Source: Acidovorax sp. YS12
GTDB taxonomy: Bacteria; Pseudomonadota; Gammaproteobacteria; Burkholderiales; Burkholderiaceae_C
Direction of reading: 5' to 3'
DNA length: 64,000 nucleotides
NCBI GenBank assembly: GCA_021496925.1
Contig: CP053915.1
Location: forward strand, 4,491,501 to 4,555,500
The notes below the pieces were generated by a model. The model worked only from the letters and a program-made list of their open reading frames with translations, made no database searches and was not told the origin of the DNA. Position 1 is the stretch's first letter, and each line of letters opens with the position of its first letter. Of this stretch, positions 50,153-57,957 are shown piece by piece. The position numbers and the translations under genes were made by a program.

Positions 50153-51831
50153 GTGACTTCGACGATCTGCATCATGCCCATGTCTTCATGCGCCAGGATG
50201 TGGCAGTGCATGACGAAGGCGCCCTTGAAGTCGCTGAAGCGCGTGCGGAAGGTGACCGACGTGGGCGCCTGCGGCGTGCCGCCGCGCGGCAGGCCGATGG
50301 TGTCGCACCAGTAGGGGGCGACCGGCTGGCCGTTGACCTTGACCACCTCGACCGGGTTGATGTGGATGTGGAACGGGTGCTGCACCGCGTTCATGTTGTA
50401 GACCGTCCATTCCTCCACGCTGCCGAGATCAACGGTCTGCCGGATGGCCCGGCTCGACTGGAAGGGGGCGAGGCGCGCGGGCATGCCTGGGTTCTGCGTG
50501 GCCCGGGTGCCGCCCGCGCCGGTGGTGAAGGCGGTGTCGGCCAGGAAGGTGTTGCCGGTCTGGTACTGCCACTGCGCCAGCTCGCCGGGCGGCAGGTCGA
50601 GCGCGTCGGCCGCGGGCGGTTCGGTGAGCGGGGAGCCGTCGTCGTTGAACACCGAGCGCAGCACGATGTTGCGCTGGAGGCCGCCTTTTCCGGCCAGCTC
50701 GGCGTCGCTGACCGGCGCCAGCGCCTCGGGCACCGGCAGGGGAGCGCCGGGCAGCGCCATGGACAGCGGCGCGCCTTCGACCACCACGTAGGCCAGAACG
50801 TCGGCCGCCAGCGGCTGGGCGTTGCCCATGTCGTAGGCCTGGGTGCGCAGTTCGTAGCGGCCCGGCGCGCTGGCCTGCACGAGGATGTCGGCCCGGTTGC
50901 CCGGTGCCAGCACCAGGCCCGGGCCGCCGTCGGCCGGGAACGCCAGCGGCGCGCGGCGCGGGCAGGAGTCGAGGGCGATCAGGTGCAGGGCATGGCCCTC
51001 CAGCGCCAGGTTCAGGTAGTTGGCGATGCCGGCATTGACCAGGCGCCAGCGCTCGACCTGGCCGGGGCGCAGCACCAGCGTCGGGCGGCGCACGCCGTTG
51101 ACCAGGAACGGCGGCTCGGCCTGCGGGCTGGCGACCTGGGAGAAGCTCTCCAGCAGGCCCTGCGCGTCGTGGATCGGGGCCTGGAACATGAACACGCGGT
51201 CGCGCGCGGCGGCGATTTCGGGCACGTCGTCCAGCGGGCCCTGGACGATGATCGCGCCCGCCATGCCGCTGGCCACCTGGATCGCGGTGGCGCCGTGCAG
51301 GTGCGGGTGGTACCACGAGGTGCCGCAGGGGTGGTCCGCGCCGATGGCGTACTCGTGCTGGCGCGACTGGCCGGGCTGCACCGCCGATTCGGAGCTGTCG
51401 ATCACGTAGTCGCCATAGAGGCCGGGGCCGACCATGCCAGGGGCCACGTGCAGCCCGTGGGTGTGCAGGTTGGCGCTGTTCATGAAGCGCAGGTGCTCCA
51501 CCGGCTCGGTGCTGGGCGGGTTGGGCGGTAGGTCGTTGACCACGCGCACGCGCAAAGTCTCTCCGGCGCGCAATTGCAGCGTGGGCGCGGGAACCATGGC
51601 GTTGTAGGTGCGCAGGTGCACGCGCTGGCCGTTCACGGTCAGGTCGGCATAGGCCATGCGCAAGGTGTAGTCGAGCAGGCCGCCGCGCGCCACCAGGCGC
51701 TGCGGCTCGACGAAGGTCTCGGGCGTGGCGCCATCGCCGCCGCCACAGGCGGCCAGGGCTGCGGGCAGGCAGGCGCCCACGCCGAGTTTCCAGGAGACGT
51801 TCAGGAAGTCGCGCCGGGAGGAGGAAGTCAT
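50149..51831 (-). CDS. Tat-exported lipoprotein multicopper oxidase
   Basis: A 560-residue three-domain oxidase that couples four one-electron oxidations to O2 reduction in the periplasm. The N-terminus has SRRDFL (Tat) and a lipobox LAAC with Cys29. All copper ligands are present: LHTHGLH (His123, His125), WYHPHLHG (about 175-179), HPFHIHINP, and HCHILAHEDMGMM with T1 Cys, His and Met. No methionine-rich insert as in CueO was seen. Natural electron donor unknown; in this operon a dehydrogenase FAD/Fe-S subunit or its product is a candidate. Same direction, 20 bp after the RCC1 gene. Confidence 0.93.
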   Translation of the reverse strand: MTSSSRRDFLNVSWKLGVGACLPAALAACGGGDGATPETFVEPQRLVARGGLLDYTLRMAYADLTVNGQRVHLRTYNAMVPAPTLQLRAGETLRVRVVNDLPPNPPSTEPVEHLRFMNSANLHTHGLHVAPGMVGPGLYGDYVIDSSESAVQPGQSRQHEYAIGADHPCGTSWYHPHLHGATAIQVASGMAGAIIVQGPLDDVPEIAAARDRVFMFQAPIHDAQGLLESFSQVASPQAEPPFLVNGVRRPTLVLRPGQVERWRLVNAGIANYLNLALEGHALHLIALDSCPRRAPLAFPADGGPGLVLAPGNRADILVQASAPGRYELRTQAYDMGNAQPLAADVLAYVVVEGAPLSMALPGAPLPVPEALAPVSDAELAGKGGLQRNIVLRSVFNDDGSPLTEPPAADALDLPPGELAQWQYQTGNTFLADTAFTTGAGGTRATQNPGMPARLAPFQSSRAIRQTVDLGSVEEWTVYNMNAVQHPFHIHINPVEVVKVNGQPVAPYWCDTIGLPRGGTPQAPTSVTFRTRFSDFKGAFVMHCHILAHEDMGMMQIVEVT

Positions 51832-51851
51832 GGGAAGGTTTCCTGGTGGAG

Positions 51852-52982
51852 TCAGGCGGTGGAATCGTCGAGCAGCACGGGGCTGGCGTGCAGGGGGGCA
51901 TCGTCGCCGAGCTGGGCATTGCGGTTGTCGCCCCAGGCCCACACCCGCAGGCCATCGCTGGCCAGGACGTGGCCCTGGCCCGCCGCCAGCAACCGCAGCG
52001 GCGGCAGTTGCGCGACCTGCCGGATGCCGGGCAGCGCTTCGGTGCCGCCCTGGCCCAGCTGGCCCTTGGCGTTCCAGCCCCAGGCGTACAGCCGGCCGGA
52101 GCGCCCGAGCGCGTAGGACACGTGCTGGCCCGCCGCGACCTGGCGCGCCGCCTCGGGCAGCGGCACCCGGCCCGGTTGCGCGCGGTAGGGGGCTTGCGCG
52201 TGGCCCAGCTGCCCATGCTGGTTGCTGCCCCAGGCCCAGACGCGGCCCAGGGCGTCGATGGCCAGGCTGTGGCTGGCGCCGGCGGCCACGGCCGCCAGCT
52301 GGGGCAGGCCGGGCACGCGCACCGGCGCGGGCTGGCCGTGCAGGTGGCCCAGGCCGAGCTGCCCCGCCGTGTTGGCGCCCCAGGCCCACAGGTGGCGCGT
52401 GGTGTCGAGCAGCAAGGCATGCGCGCCGCCCGCGCAGCACAGGGCGGTGGCGGGCGCCTGGGCAATGCGGGCGGGTGCGGTGTTGCGCGCATCGGCCGCG
52501 CCCGGGGCCAGGCCCCAGTGGTACAGGCCACCGTCGCGGGCGAGCGCCAGCGTGAAGAATTCGCTGGCGCTGAGTTGCGCCAGGGCGGGCAGGCCGGCGA
52601 GCGCGCGCGGCTCGGACTGCGTGATGCGGGCGAGCCTGCCGCCCAGGCCGGCGCGGTTGGCGCCCCAGGCGTAGGCCGTGCCGCGCGCATCCAGCGCCAG
52701 ACTGCTGCCCGCGCTGGCCGCGATGTGGCGCAGCGCCATGGCGCTGGCGATGCGCACGGCGGCGCCGGCCGCGTCCGGCGCGGTGCACACCCCGGCGGGC
52801 GGCGGGAAGCGCCCGGTGCCGTCGCCGCCCCAGCCCAGCAGCACCGAGTCCTCGCGCAGCACCAGGCTGTGGTCGCGCCCGGCGGCCAGGTCGAGCACCT
52901 TGGCGCTTGCGCCCACGGGTGTACCTTCGCCCTCGCGGGGTGCGGCGGGAGCTTGCTTGGGGCGGCCCGGCGCGGCGCTCAT
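51852..52982 (-). CDS. RCC1-like seven-repeat beta-propeller protein
   Basis: A 376-residue protein with seven RCC1-type repeats (each with a pattern such as VAAGASHSLAI...VWAWGSNQHGQLG), enough for one seven-bladed propeller. There is no signal peptide at the chosen start (52982, overlapping the upstream stop by 4 bp), while its operon neighbours are exported. RCC1 repeats mediate protein binding; a scaffold, chaperone or inhibitor role is possible. A long in-frame reading upstream has no homology and overlaps the phytochelatin-synthase-like gene. Confidence 0.88.
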   Translation of the reverse strand: MSAAPGRPKQAPAAPREGEGTPVGASAKVLDLAAGRDHSLVLREDSVLLGWGGDGTGRFPPPAGVCTAPDAAGAAVRIASAMALRHIAASAGSSLALDARGTAYAWGANRAGLGGRLARITQSEPRALAGLPALAQLSASEFFTLALARDGGLYHWGLAPGAADARNTAPARIAQAPATALCCAGGAHALLLDTTRHLWAWGANTAGQLGLGHLHGQPAPVRVPGLPQLAAVAAGASHSLAIDALGRVWAWGSNQHGQLGHAQAPYRAQPGRVPLPEAARQVAAGQHVSYALGRSGRLYAWGWNAKGQLGQGGTEALPGIRQVAQLPPLRLLAAGQGHVLASDGLRVWAWGDNRNAQLGDDAPLHASPVLLDDSTA

Positions 52983-53776
52983 GGGGCCTTGGAGACGATC
53001 AGCAGGCCGCGCGCCTTGCCGCTCACGCTGTCGGGGTCCTGCGCGCCGCGCAGCAGGCGGACCAGCGGCACCCAGACCGGCGGGTACTTGTAGCGCGCCA
53101 CGTCCATGAGCAGCACCGAGTCGCTGGCCTCGTGGTAAGCGGCCAGCGGCGACCAGTGGCCCCCGCCCACCTCGCCGGTGAAGCGGCGGTTGAAATTGAA
53201 CAGCACGAAGCGGTCGGATTCGCGCAGGTGTTTCTTCAGCAGCTCGCGCAGGCTGTCCAGGTCCAGCGTATCGGCGAAGTGCTTTTCCACGGCCACGGGG
53301 TAGTGCGCCAGCACCGCGCTGAGCTGGTCCATGGTCATGCCTTCGCGCGCGACGACCTCGGGGTCGGCGATGCGCTTGTCCACGCCGTTGAAGAAGTCCT
53401 GCTGCGTGAAGAACGGGAAGTCCGGGTACAGCGCGGTGGCCGGGCGCGGCAGGCCCAGGGCGTTGAGCGTGATGACGGAGGTGGCCACCGAGCAATAGGC
53501 CTGGTTGCGCTGGGTCTCGAAATACGTGGCCAGGGGCCAGTAGGCCTGCCGGTAGTCGCTTTGCAGCAGGCGCTGCTGGCCGATGGGGTGCGAGAGCGCG
53601 AACAGCGCGCTGGGCACTTCCAGCGCCTGCCCGGCGAGCGGGGCCGCCGGGGCGGTGGCAGCGTCGCGCGCCAGCGCGGCATGGGGCAGGGCCAGTGCCG
53701 TGGCCAGGGCGGCGAGGGTGGCGCAGGCGCGGGCCTGGCGCATGAGGGGGGCAAGAAGGTGTTGCATGGCGGTCAT
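52979..53776 (-). CDS. Exported phytochelatin synthase-like peptidase
   Basis: A 265-residue protein with a signal peptide (about 1-36, ACATLAALATALALPHAALA) and a papain-like PCS catalytic domain: Cys95 (NQAYCSVATSVITL), His207 (GGGHWSPLAAYHE) and Asp225 (LLMDVARYKYPPVW). Spacings (112 and 18) agree with the Nostoc enzyme (113 and 18). Bacterial single-domain enzymes mostly hydrolyse glutathione to gamma-Glu-Cys plus Gly rather than making phytochelatins. A secreted form would act on periplasmic glutathione or another gamma-glutamyl peptide. Overlaps both neighbours by 4 bp. Confidence 0.93.
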   Translation of the reverse strand: MTAMQHLLAPLMRQARACATLAALATALALPHAALARDAATAPAAPLAGQALEVPSALFALSHPIGQQRLLQSDYRQAYWPLATYFETQRNQAYCSVATSVITLNALGLPRPATALYPDFPFFTQQDFFNGVDKRIADPEVVAREGMTMDQLSAVLAHYPVAVEKHFADTLDLDSLRELLKKHLRESDRFVLFNFNRRFTGEVGGGHWSPLAAYHEASDSVLLMDVARYKYPPVWVPLVRLLRGAQDPDSVSGKARGLLIVSKAP

Positions 53777-55542
53777 CCGTTGCGGGCGAGGGTGGCGCGG
53801 GCCTTCTGGCGGGCCTGGACGAGGGCCGCCAGGGCATGGTCTATGGATTCGGGGTCGGTGAAGGCCGACAGCGTGAAGAACTTGATGCCTACGACGGGTT
53901 CGCCGTAGCCGGTGCTGCGGTAGCGGTTGGTCTGCACGAACACGGGGCTGTCGCCGGCCTCGGCGGCTTCGCGCGTGTGCTGGTACACGGCTTCGTTGAA
54001 GCGGTTGTGCGCCTGCAGCGCGGCACGCTGGCCGGGGTCGCCGCTCTCGGCGCGGTAGGCGCTGTCGGCATCGACGCCATCGGGATAGACGCGGATGACG
54101 ACCACGGCGCCGTGGTTCTCCGTGTTCAGCACCGTGAGCCAGGGCAGCTCGCGCGCCCTCTGGCGCATCAGCTCGGCCATCTGCACGCAGTGGCTCAGGA
54201 GGCCGCGAAAGCCGTCCTTGCCCAGCAGCAGCAGGTTGGCCAGCGCCGCCAGCACTGGCCCGCCCGAGCGTGAGCACTCGAGCGTGTAGATGCCCGGGTC
54301 GTACTCGCCGAACTGGAACAGGTACGGCATGGCCACCTTGTCGCGGCGCACCGGGTTGAGCAACTGGGCGTCGCTGGCCAGGAACAGGCTGGAGGCATAG
54401 GGCGTGTAGCCGCTCTTGTGGAAGTCGATGCCCAGCGAGTCGGCCAGCGCGAGGTGGCGCATGCGCGCGCGCACCTTCTGCAGCGCGCCGGCGGCGGCGG
54501 CCGGGATTTCCAGCGGGTTGGCGCCGAAGTCGTAGTCGTTGAACACGCTGTAGGCCCAGCCGATGACGGCGTCGGCGTGCAGGTAGGGCAGGTAGTCCAG
54601 GCGGTATTCCTGCGCCAGGCGCAGGCGCAGCGCGTGCACCGCCTCGATGTCATCGACGCCGAAGGCATCGGTGCTGCCCATGGTGACCACGATGGCGGCG
54701 ATGCGCTCGCCCTTCTCGATGCTGGCGCGCAGGGCTTTTTCGAGCGCGGCGAGGTCGATGGCGTTGTCCTCCCCGGTGGGCACCGACACGGCGGCCTGGC
54801 TGCCCAGGCCCAGCCAGGCGGCCGAGCTGAGCTTGGCGTAGTGCGCGGCCTCGGAGCCGAACACGCGCAGCGGCTGGCGCAGGCCCTCGTTGAACAGGCC
54901 CGGCTGCGCCCGCTCGGCGCCCAGCTTGATGCCGTAGAGGGTGGTGCCGGTGCCGCCGAAGGTGAACAGGCCCAGGGCCTTGTCGGCGTCGTAGCCGACC
55001 AGGGCGGCGCACATGGCCGAGACGCGCACCTCGGCCTCGGCCACCTTGTACGAGAGGTCGTCCCAGACGGTGTTCGGATCGACCAGCGCGCCGTAGAGCT
55101 GCCCGATGACGGACACCGAGGTGGCCGAGCCGTGCAGGCGGTGCACGTCAGGGTGGCTCCAGGTGAACTGGCCTTCCAGGTAGTGGGCGGTCTCGCGGAT
55201 GGTGCGGCGCGTGTCGCCCATGTCCTTGCCGACGCGGAATTTCCGCGCCCCGGCGTAGTCCAGGGGCTTGCGCTGGCCGAGGAAGGTGCGCTGGGACTTC
55301 AGCTTCTCGTACTCCGACAGCGCGAAGGCCATGGTGCGCGAAAAGCGGCTGTCGGCCTTGGCCGACCGGGTGGGCGAGGGGAAGCTGTCGCGTATGGCGC
55401 GCACGATGCGCTTGTAGCCTTCGGTGCCGGCGTCGGCATCCGCCGGGTGCGCCGTCTTGCGCAGCGCCGCCTTGGCCTTTGCCGGCAGCGTGGCCGCCAG
55501 GGAGGCCAGGGCGGATGCCTGCAGCCAGGAACGTCTGAGCAT
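53773..55542 (-). CDS. PLP-dependent group II decarboxylase with probable Tat export signal
   Basis: A 589-residue aspartate aminotransferase-fold enzyme of the aromatic-L-amino-acid/glutamate decarboxylase group. PLP-site residues: Asp324 (LHADAVIGWA), His375-Lys376 (GIDFHKSGYTPY) and a stacking His234 (SEAAHYAK). The N-terminus (LRRSWLQASALASLAATLPA, ending AKAKA) looks like a Tat-type signal; the family normally is cytoplasmic. Substrate unknown. Start 55542 is 30 bp after the GMC gene stop. Confidence 0.88.
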   Translation of the reverse strand: MLRRSWLQASALASLAATLPAKAKAALRKTAHPADADAGTEGYKRIVRAIRDSFPSPTRSAKADSRFSRTMAFALSEYEKLKSQRTFLGQRKPLDYAGARKFRVGKDMGDTRRTIRETAHYLEGQFTWSHPDVHRLHGSATSVSVIGQLYGALVDPNTVWDDLSYKVAEAEVRVSAMCAALVGYDADKALGLFTFGGTGTTLYGIKLGAERAQPGLFNEGLRQPLRVFGSEAAHYAKLSSAAWLGLGSQAAVSVPTGEDNAIDLAALEKALRASIEKGERIAAIVVTMGSTDAFGVDDIEAVHALRLRLAQEYRLDYLPYLHADAVIGWAYSVFNDYDFGANPLEIPAAAAGALQKVRARMRHLALADSLGIDFHKSGYTPYASSLFLASDAQLLNPVRRDKVAMPYLFQFGEYDPGIYTLECSRSGGPVLAALANLLLLGKDGFRGLLSHCVQMAELMRQRARELPWLTVLNTENHGAVVVIRVYPDGVDADSAYRAESGDPGQRAALQAHNRFNEAVYQHTREAAEAGDSPVFVQTNRYRSTGYGEPVVGIKFFTLSAFTDPESIDHALAALVQARQKARATLARNG

Positions 55543-55572
55543 GGGGTGTCTCCGGTGGGGGCGGGGCTGGTT

Positions 55573-57225
55573 TCAGGCCGCGGGGGCGAAGCGCCCCGCC
55601 GCCAGGTCCTGGGCCAGCAGGGGCAGCGCCCGCAGGCCCAGCGCCACGGCGGTCAGCGTGGGCGCGTTGATGGGCATGGTGGGAAAGTTGGCCGTGCCGA
55701 CGATGAACAGGTTGGCATGGTCGTGGCTGCGGCACCAGGGGTCGACGACCGAGCGCCTGGCGTCCGTGCCCATGCGGGCGGTGCCCGCGATGATGGCCGT
55801 GGCGATGGAGGGCGCGTCGCTGGTGATGTCGGTGCAGCCGAGCGCACGGGTGATCTCGGCGTGGCGCTGGCGTGCCTTGTCGATGGCGCGCAGGCTGTAG
55901 CCGTCGATCGTGAAGCTGACGCGCGGGCGCGGCATGCCGCTGCTGTCGCGCAGCTGGGGGTCGGGCACCACGCGGTTGTGCGCCACGGGCAGCGTCTCCA
56001 CCGAGCTGTTGATGGCCAGCTCGCGCGCGCACTGGTCGTTCAGGGCCGTGGTGAGGGCCGCGCCGCGCAGGCCGGTCTTGATGAGGTGGGCCGCGCGCTG
56101 CATGGGCCCCAGGCCGGTGCGCCAGCCCCGGTTCAGGAACGAGGTGCCGATGGCCGCATGCTGCTTGCGGAAAGGCCCGTCGCGCAGTTCCAGGATGCCG
56201 GCGGTGGTGGTGGGCGCGCGGTAGGTGTAGAGCGGCTCCCGCGTCAGCGCGCGCGTGTCCAGGTCCACCTGGCCCATCAGGTAGCGCCCCACGGCATCGC
56301 TGCGGTTGGCCACGCCCTGCGGCGCATGCGGCTGGGCCGAGCGCAGCAGCAGGTTGGGCGTTTCGATGGCGTGCGCGGCCAGCAGGTACAGCCTGGCCCG
56401 GGCCTGGGCGCGGCTGCCGTCGGCGCGGCGCAGGCGCAGGCCCTGGATGAGCTGGCCGGGGCCGACCTCGATGTGCTCCACCAGCGTCTGCGGCAGCAGG
56501 CGCACGCCAGCGGCCTCGGCCTTGGCCACGTGCACGCTGGCGTCGTACTTGGCGCCAATCGGGCAGATGGGCACGCAGCTGGCGCTGCCGCAGCAGGGCG
56601 GGCGCCCGTCGAAGGGTTCGGAGTTGCGCGCATGGCTGAACGGCCCCATGGTGTAGCCCAGCGGCGCCAGGGCGTCGCGGATCACCTGGTCCGAATAGGC
56701 CAGCGGGACCGGCGGCAGCGGAAACGGCACGCCATGGCGCGGGCCGCCTTGGTCGTAGGCGTCGTCGCCCGCCGTGCCCCACTCGCGCTCGGTGAACAGG
56801 TAGTGAGCCAGCAGGTCGTCGTAGGCCAGGGGCCAGTCCTCGCCGACGCCGTACAGGGTCCGGGTCTTGAAATCGTTGGGGCGAAAGCGCGTGGAGAACC
56901 CGGTCCAGTGCCAGGTGGTGCCGCCCACGGCGCGCATGAAGCTGCCGCCGAAGACATCCGGGCCGGCCTGCACCATGTAGTCGCTGGCGTGCATGGGGTG
57001 GGGCGCGTAGTCCTGGCTCGGGTAGGGCGCGTTCGGGCCCTTGACGGCGGAGTCCTGGAAATGCTGCACGGCGGTGGCGCGGTCGATGCGCGGGCCGGCC
57101 TCGACCATCAGCACCTTGGCGCCCTGGCGCGCCAGTTGCCAGGCCATCATGCTGCCGACGGCTCCGGCGCCAATGACGATGACGTCCGCGGACAGGGTTT
57201 CGGCGGACGGGGTGGTGGTACTCAT
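55573..57225 (-). CDS. GMC-type FAD dehydrogenase large subunit with 3Fe-4S cysteines
   Basis: A 550-residue flavoprotein like the catalytic subunit of membrane FAD-dependent glucose dehydrogenase and gluconate/fructose dehydrogenases. The N-terminal Rossmann motif is VIVIGAGAVGSMMAWQLA with VEAGPR; GGTTWHWTG is next. Cys211, Cys212, Cys217 and Cys221 (PCCGSASCVPICPIG) match the 3Fe-4S ligand spacing of the Burkholderia enzyme. The C-terminal block GTANFPTMPINAPTLTAVAL has Asn520. The usual catalytic His before GTxRMG is replaced by Ile478. No signal peptide; it would be exported by riding with the small subunit. It lies 20 bp after that gene. Confidence 0.9.
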   Translation of the reverse strand: MSTTTPSAETLSADVIVIGAGAVGSMMAWQLARQGAKVLMVEAGPRIDRATAVQHFQDSAVKGPNAPYPSQDYAPHPMHASDYMVQAGPDVFGGSFMRAVGGTTWHWTGFSTRFRPNDFKTRTLYGVGEDWPLAYDDLLAHYLFTEREWGTAGDDAYDQGGPRHGVPFPLPPVPLAYSDQVIRDALAPLGYTMGPFSHARNSEPFDGRPPCCGSASCVPICPIGAKYDASVHVAKAEAAGVRLLPQTLVEHIEVGPGQLIQGLRLRRADGSRAQARARLYLLAAHAIETPNLLLRSAQPHAPQGVANRSDAVGRYLMGQVDLDTRALTREPLYTYRAPTTTAGILELRDGPFRKQHAAIGTSFLNRGWRTGLGPMQRAAHLIKTGLRGAALTTALNDQCARELAINSSVETLPVAHNRVVPDPQLRDSSGMPRPRVSFTIDGYSLRAIDKARQRHAEITRALGCTDITSDAPSIATAIIAGTARMGTDARRSVVDPWCRSHDHANLFIVGTANFPTMPINAPTLTAVALGLRALPLLAQDLAAGRFAPAA

Positions 57226-57245
57226 GGGTGTGCCTGGGTCGAGGT

Positions 57246-57734
57246 TCAGACGGGCTTTTCCGCCCAGTAGCCGAAGGCGCCGCCGCAGACGCTGGGCGGC
57301 TTGGTGAAGGTCAGGGCCGGCCACACCGGCGCGTCGAGGTAGGTGAGCACGCGGCCGTCGCCCGCCATGCCGCTCATCCACAGCTGCAGGGCCAGCTCCG
57401 CCGCCTCGCGCGCGGCGGGGGCGAGCGAGGCCGTCTGCTGCGCGTCGGCGGGCAGGGCGGCCAGGGCCTGCAGGGCGTCAAGCTGGGGTGGATCGAGGCT
57501 CTCGGCCAGCACGGCGAGGTATTGCGCCACCAGCGCGTCGTTGGTCACCTGGGTGCCGGCGAGCGCATTGCACAGCGCGGTGAGTTGCCGCACCTGGCTG
57601 GCCGTGGGCGGGGGCGCGGCGGCCATGCCCACGGGGGATGCCATGGCGGCGGCGCAGCTGGCGAGGGCCAGGATGAAATGGCGGCGCGAGGGTGGTGCGG
57701 ACGCTGGCATGGCGGTATTCCGTGGGGCGGCCAT
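57246..57734 (-). CDS. FAD-dehydrogenase small (gamma) subunit with Tat signal
   Basis: A 162-residue protein with a Tat signal (PSRRHFILALASCAAAMAS, cut near GMAAA) and the C-terminal VCGGAFGYWAEKP typical of the small subunit of FAD-dependent glucose and sorbitol dehydrogenases (gluconate 2-dehydrogenase subunit 3 family). In characterised enzymes it folds with the FAD subunit and carries it through the Tat pore. It is the first gene of the ten-gene operon. Start 57734 (ribosome site AAGAAGG) is preferred; 57710 is an alternative that keeps the Tat motif. Confidence 0.88.
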   Translation of the reverse strand: MAAPRNTAMPASAPPSRRHFILALASCAAAMASPVGMAAAPPPTASQVRQLTALCNALAGTQVTNDALVAQYLAVLAESLDPPQLDALQALAALPADAQQTASLAPAAREAAELALQLWMSGMAGDGRVLTYLDAPVWPALTFTKPPSVCGGAFGYWAEKPV

Positions 57735-57752
57735 GGAGGAGGCCTTCTTTTT

Positions 57753-57788
57753 GTTTGCCAAGTGCAAACGAATGCAAATAAATGCAAA
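57753..57788 (-). promoter_or_regulatory. Operator candidate: three TGCAAA repeats at 10-bp spacing
   Basis: TGCAAA occurs at 57763-57768, 57773-57778 and 57783-57788, exactly one helical turn apart. The first also forms an inverted repeat, GTTTGC-CAAGT-GCAAAC (57753-57769). It lies 19-54 bp upstream of the first operon gene and is AT-rich unlike its surroundings. It may bind a regulator not encoded in the operon. Confidence 0.6.
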
Positions 57789-57798
57789 CCGAGGCGCC

Positions 57799-57827
57799 AA
57801 TCTAATTCATAAATGACCTGGCGCAAA
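57799..57827 (-). promoter_or_regulatory. Possible promoter of the ten-gene operon
   Basis: On the minus strand TTTGCG (57822-57827) and TAGATT (57799-57804) are separated by 17 bp. Transcription would begin near 57792, so the three TGCAAA repeats would lie just downstream of the start, a position fit for repression. Both hexamers are imperfect. Confidence 0.35.
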
Positions 57828-57908
57828 GCAAAAATGGCCCCGGGTTATCCATGTTCGCGCGGGCCGTGGCGCGCGGTGCGTCCGCCGTGGCGGTGCAGGG
57901 GTTTCAGG

Positions 57909-57957
57909 AAAAATTCGCCTCAAAACCAATACCAGCAAGCGCTAGCAGCTATTCTTT
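57909..57957 (-). repeat. Interspersed imperfect-palindrome repeat, copy 14, overlapping the MscS-gene stop
   Basis: ATTCGCCTCAAAACCAATACC, then CAGCAAGCGCTAGCAGCTAT. Read on the minus strand, its start AATAGCTGC supplies the TAG stop of the channel gene. Confidence 0.8.

Noticed and set aside
48628..51531. Plus-strand open frame of 967 codons opposite the permease and oxidase genes
   Set aside because: Composition is typical of GC-rich antisense frames; the minus-strand genes have intact motifs such as the oxidase copper ligands.
57735..57948. TGCAAA repeats as a replication origin or iteron array
   Set aside because: Only three short copies, no replication gene nearby, and they sit just upstream of an operon, so an operator is a simpler reading.
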